Made by a program: the position numbers and the translations under genes
Shown here: in pieces, positions 6,616 to 7,646 of the stretch
Layout of the letters: each line of letters begins with the position of its first letter
Position numbering within the stretch: the stretch's first letter is position 1
Assembly: GCA_017647245.1 (NCBI GenBank)
Contig: JAGCKY010000085.1
Span: 1 to 7,646, forward strand
Source: Elusimicrobiaceae bacterium
GTDB taxonomy: Bacteria > Elusimicrobiota > Elusimicrobia > Elusimicrobiales > Elusimicrobiaceae
Direction of reading: 5' to 3'
Length of the DNA: 7,646 nt
The notes under the pieces: generated by a model
Told to the model about the DNA's origin: nothing
The model's input: only the letters and a program-made list of their open reading frames with translations
The model's database searches: none

Positions 6616-7524
6616 TCAACTTGCGAAATAATATTCATCTACTTTTTTGTTATCAAGCTGTTTCCAATCAAGCGATTCTTTGCCCATTATTCCCTTTAGG
6701 AAATCAAGGGTTTTTTTGGAAAAGAAATGATAGTTTTTTCCTTTTTGAGGTTGGTCTTTGTAAACATCTGTTACATTAAAACCAATCAAAAACTCATAAC
6801 CGTGTTTGCCGCGTTTTGCACCGAAAACAGGGTCACCCGATTTTCCTTTGATATACGTGCCCTTGAGTTCAAAGCATCCTTCGTCTGGGAAACACTTTCC
6901 AATGCTAAGATCATCGGCACATGCACGGCCTTTTCCACATACCTTGTCACGGTTCAGTATGACGTTTGAAAACAGAAGTTTGAGCGTTTGCGGATTTTTC
7001 GCAACAACCAAATTGACCGCGGGTATGGGTTGTATCAACTCGCGTAATTTTTGGTTGTTCGGGTCAAGCTTAACTACAAAGATTTTTAAATCTCTGTTTT
7101 CAAAGATATTTGCTTTTTCAATCACATTATCTCCAATAACGATAGAGGAAATAGAGCGCTCTACTTTATGTTTGGTATCGTGTTCATCATCTCCATGCCG
7201 GAAAGATCCTTCTTCGGACAAGCCAACACATGCATAAGACCCCAGCAAATAGTGAGAACTAATGCGTACCAGAGGGCACGGTTTGTGCAAAGTGGAGTTA
7301 TTGACAGATAAGGCCGCGTCCCAATCCGGCAAATAGGCCTCTACGGTCAAGGTGGACATGAGGACGCCTTTGTCACGTGCACCGGGCGAATTGGTTATTT
7401 CGTATTTAGCAATTTGGTCAGCCACTTTGTGCCCTATAGCTTCATTTGCATCGCGCAAAGATTGCTGGGCAAGTGCCGGACGGGCTAATAAAGCCAAACA
7501 CATCAAAATACATAGTCTTTTCAT
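6616..7524 (-). CDS. Secreted trypsin-fold (S1-like) protein, probable pseudo-protease
   Basis: 302 residues. The N-terminus (MKRLCILMCLALLARPALA, cleavage before QQS) is a Sec signal peptide with an ALA box, so the protein is exported to the periplasm or beyond. I recognise no exact family, but landmarks of S1 peptidases appear in order. CPLVRISSHYLLGSYAC (83-99) resembles the segment ending in the AAHC box, with two Cys 16 residues apart as in trypsin Cys42-Cys58. RDLKIFVVKLD (144-154) resembles the catalytic-Asp strand, and GKSGDPVFG (227-235) the GDSGGP box, with Ser229 as the nucleophile position. The histidine position before Cys99 is Ala98, so the triad would be Ala-Asp145-Ser229 and activity is doubtful. 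Cys196, 202, 211 and 217 may form extra disulfides. Start: ATG at 7524, GAGGG 7 nt upstream. The gene is monocistronic, with a terminator on each side. Confidence 0.7.
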   Translation of the reverse strand: MKRLCILMCLALLARPALAQQSLRDANEAIGHKVADQIAKYEITNSPGARDKGVLMSTLTVEAYLPDWDAALSVNNSTLHKPCPLVRISSHYLLGSYACVGLSEEGSFRHGDDEHDTKHKVERSISSIVIGDNVIEKANIFENRDLKIFVVKLDPNNQKLRELIQPIPAVNLVVAKNPQTLKLLFSNVILNRDKVCGKGRACADDLSIGKCFPDEGCFELKGTYIKGKSGDPVFGAKRGKHGYEFLIGFNVTDVYKDQPQKGKNYHFFSKKTLDFLKGIMGKESLDWKQLDNKKVDEYYFAS

Positions 7525-7610
7525 ACAGGTACCCTCTTTTTAAATTTGCTTACCTCATTAATATAATACATATTCTTCAAAATTTCCAGTGGTATTTTAA
7601 GCACAAAGAA

Positions 7611-7636
7611 AAAGGCCCGCTTTGTAGCGGGCCTTT
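7611..7636 (-). terminator. rho-independent terminator of a gene beyond the right edge
   Basis: Perfect 10-bp arms aaaggcccgc (7611-7620) and gcgggccttt (7627-7636) with loop tttgta. On the minus strand the stem is followed by TTCTTTGTG, a T-rich tail; the plus strand lacks one. It therefore ends a minus-strand transcript entering from outside the window and isolates the trypsin-fold gene. Confidence 0.75.
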
Positions 7637-7646
7637 GTGATAAGGG

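Noticed and set aside
6806..7237. 143-codon plus-strand open frame
   Set aside because: Antisense to the trypsin-fold gene, which has a signal peptide, a start site and a terminator.

Overview
The window looks like a chromosomal housekeeping region of a Gram-negative, gut-type Elusimicrobiota bacterium. This placement is an inference. It rests on the combination of an FTLIELLVVVLIIGILAAIALP-type pilin, intermediate G+C, dispersed CCCGCA/TGCGGG palindromes and very regular rho-independent terminators; no rRNA or other phylogenetic marker is present. Nearly everything is on the minus strand; only the pilin gene is on the plus strand.

Layout, left to right. 1-1742: two tandem, overlapping EamA-type (DMT superfamily) 10-helix transporters, minus strand; the downstream one (1-864) loses its last few residues at the window edge. 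1743-1992: a non-coding, hairpin-rich stretch with a strong terminator. 1993-2074: tRNA-Leu(GAG), minus. 2205-2495: secG, minus. 2496-2756: divergent promoter region between secG and the pilin gene, containing a 12-T tract inside the pilin promoter spacer and an inverted pair of 32-nt palindromic units in the pilin leader. 2757-3248: type IV prepilin, plus. 3249-3436: convergent intergenic region with a bidirectional terminator, a second hairpin, and a 12-codon relic that matches the C-terminus of phosphoglycerate kinase. 3437-5707: pgk and gap (glycolysis), minus. 5766-6500: BaxI_1/YbhL-like membrane protein, minus. 6616-7524: a secreted trypsin-fold protein that appears to lack its catalytic histidine, minus, with a terminator on each side. 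7611-7636: terminator of a gene beyond the right edge.

How it fits together. gap and pgk catalyse consecutive steps of lower glycolysis (glyceraldehyde-3-phosphate to 3-phosphoglycerate with ATP formation) and probably share a transcript, with an intergenic hairpin that may tune the ratio. In many bacteria gap-pgk-tpiA-secG are neighbours; here tpiA is absent and an oppositely oriented pilin gene sits between pgk and secG, where the pgk relic also lies. secG is followed by tRNA-Leu(GAG), a linkage also found in E. coli (secG-leuU). No defence system, CRISPR array, phage or insertion sequence was found. The most unusual items are the possible phase-variable pilin promoter, the covarying palindrome pair, the pgk relic and the pseudo-protease.
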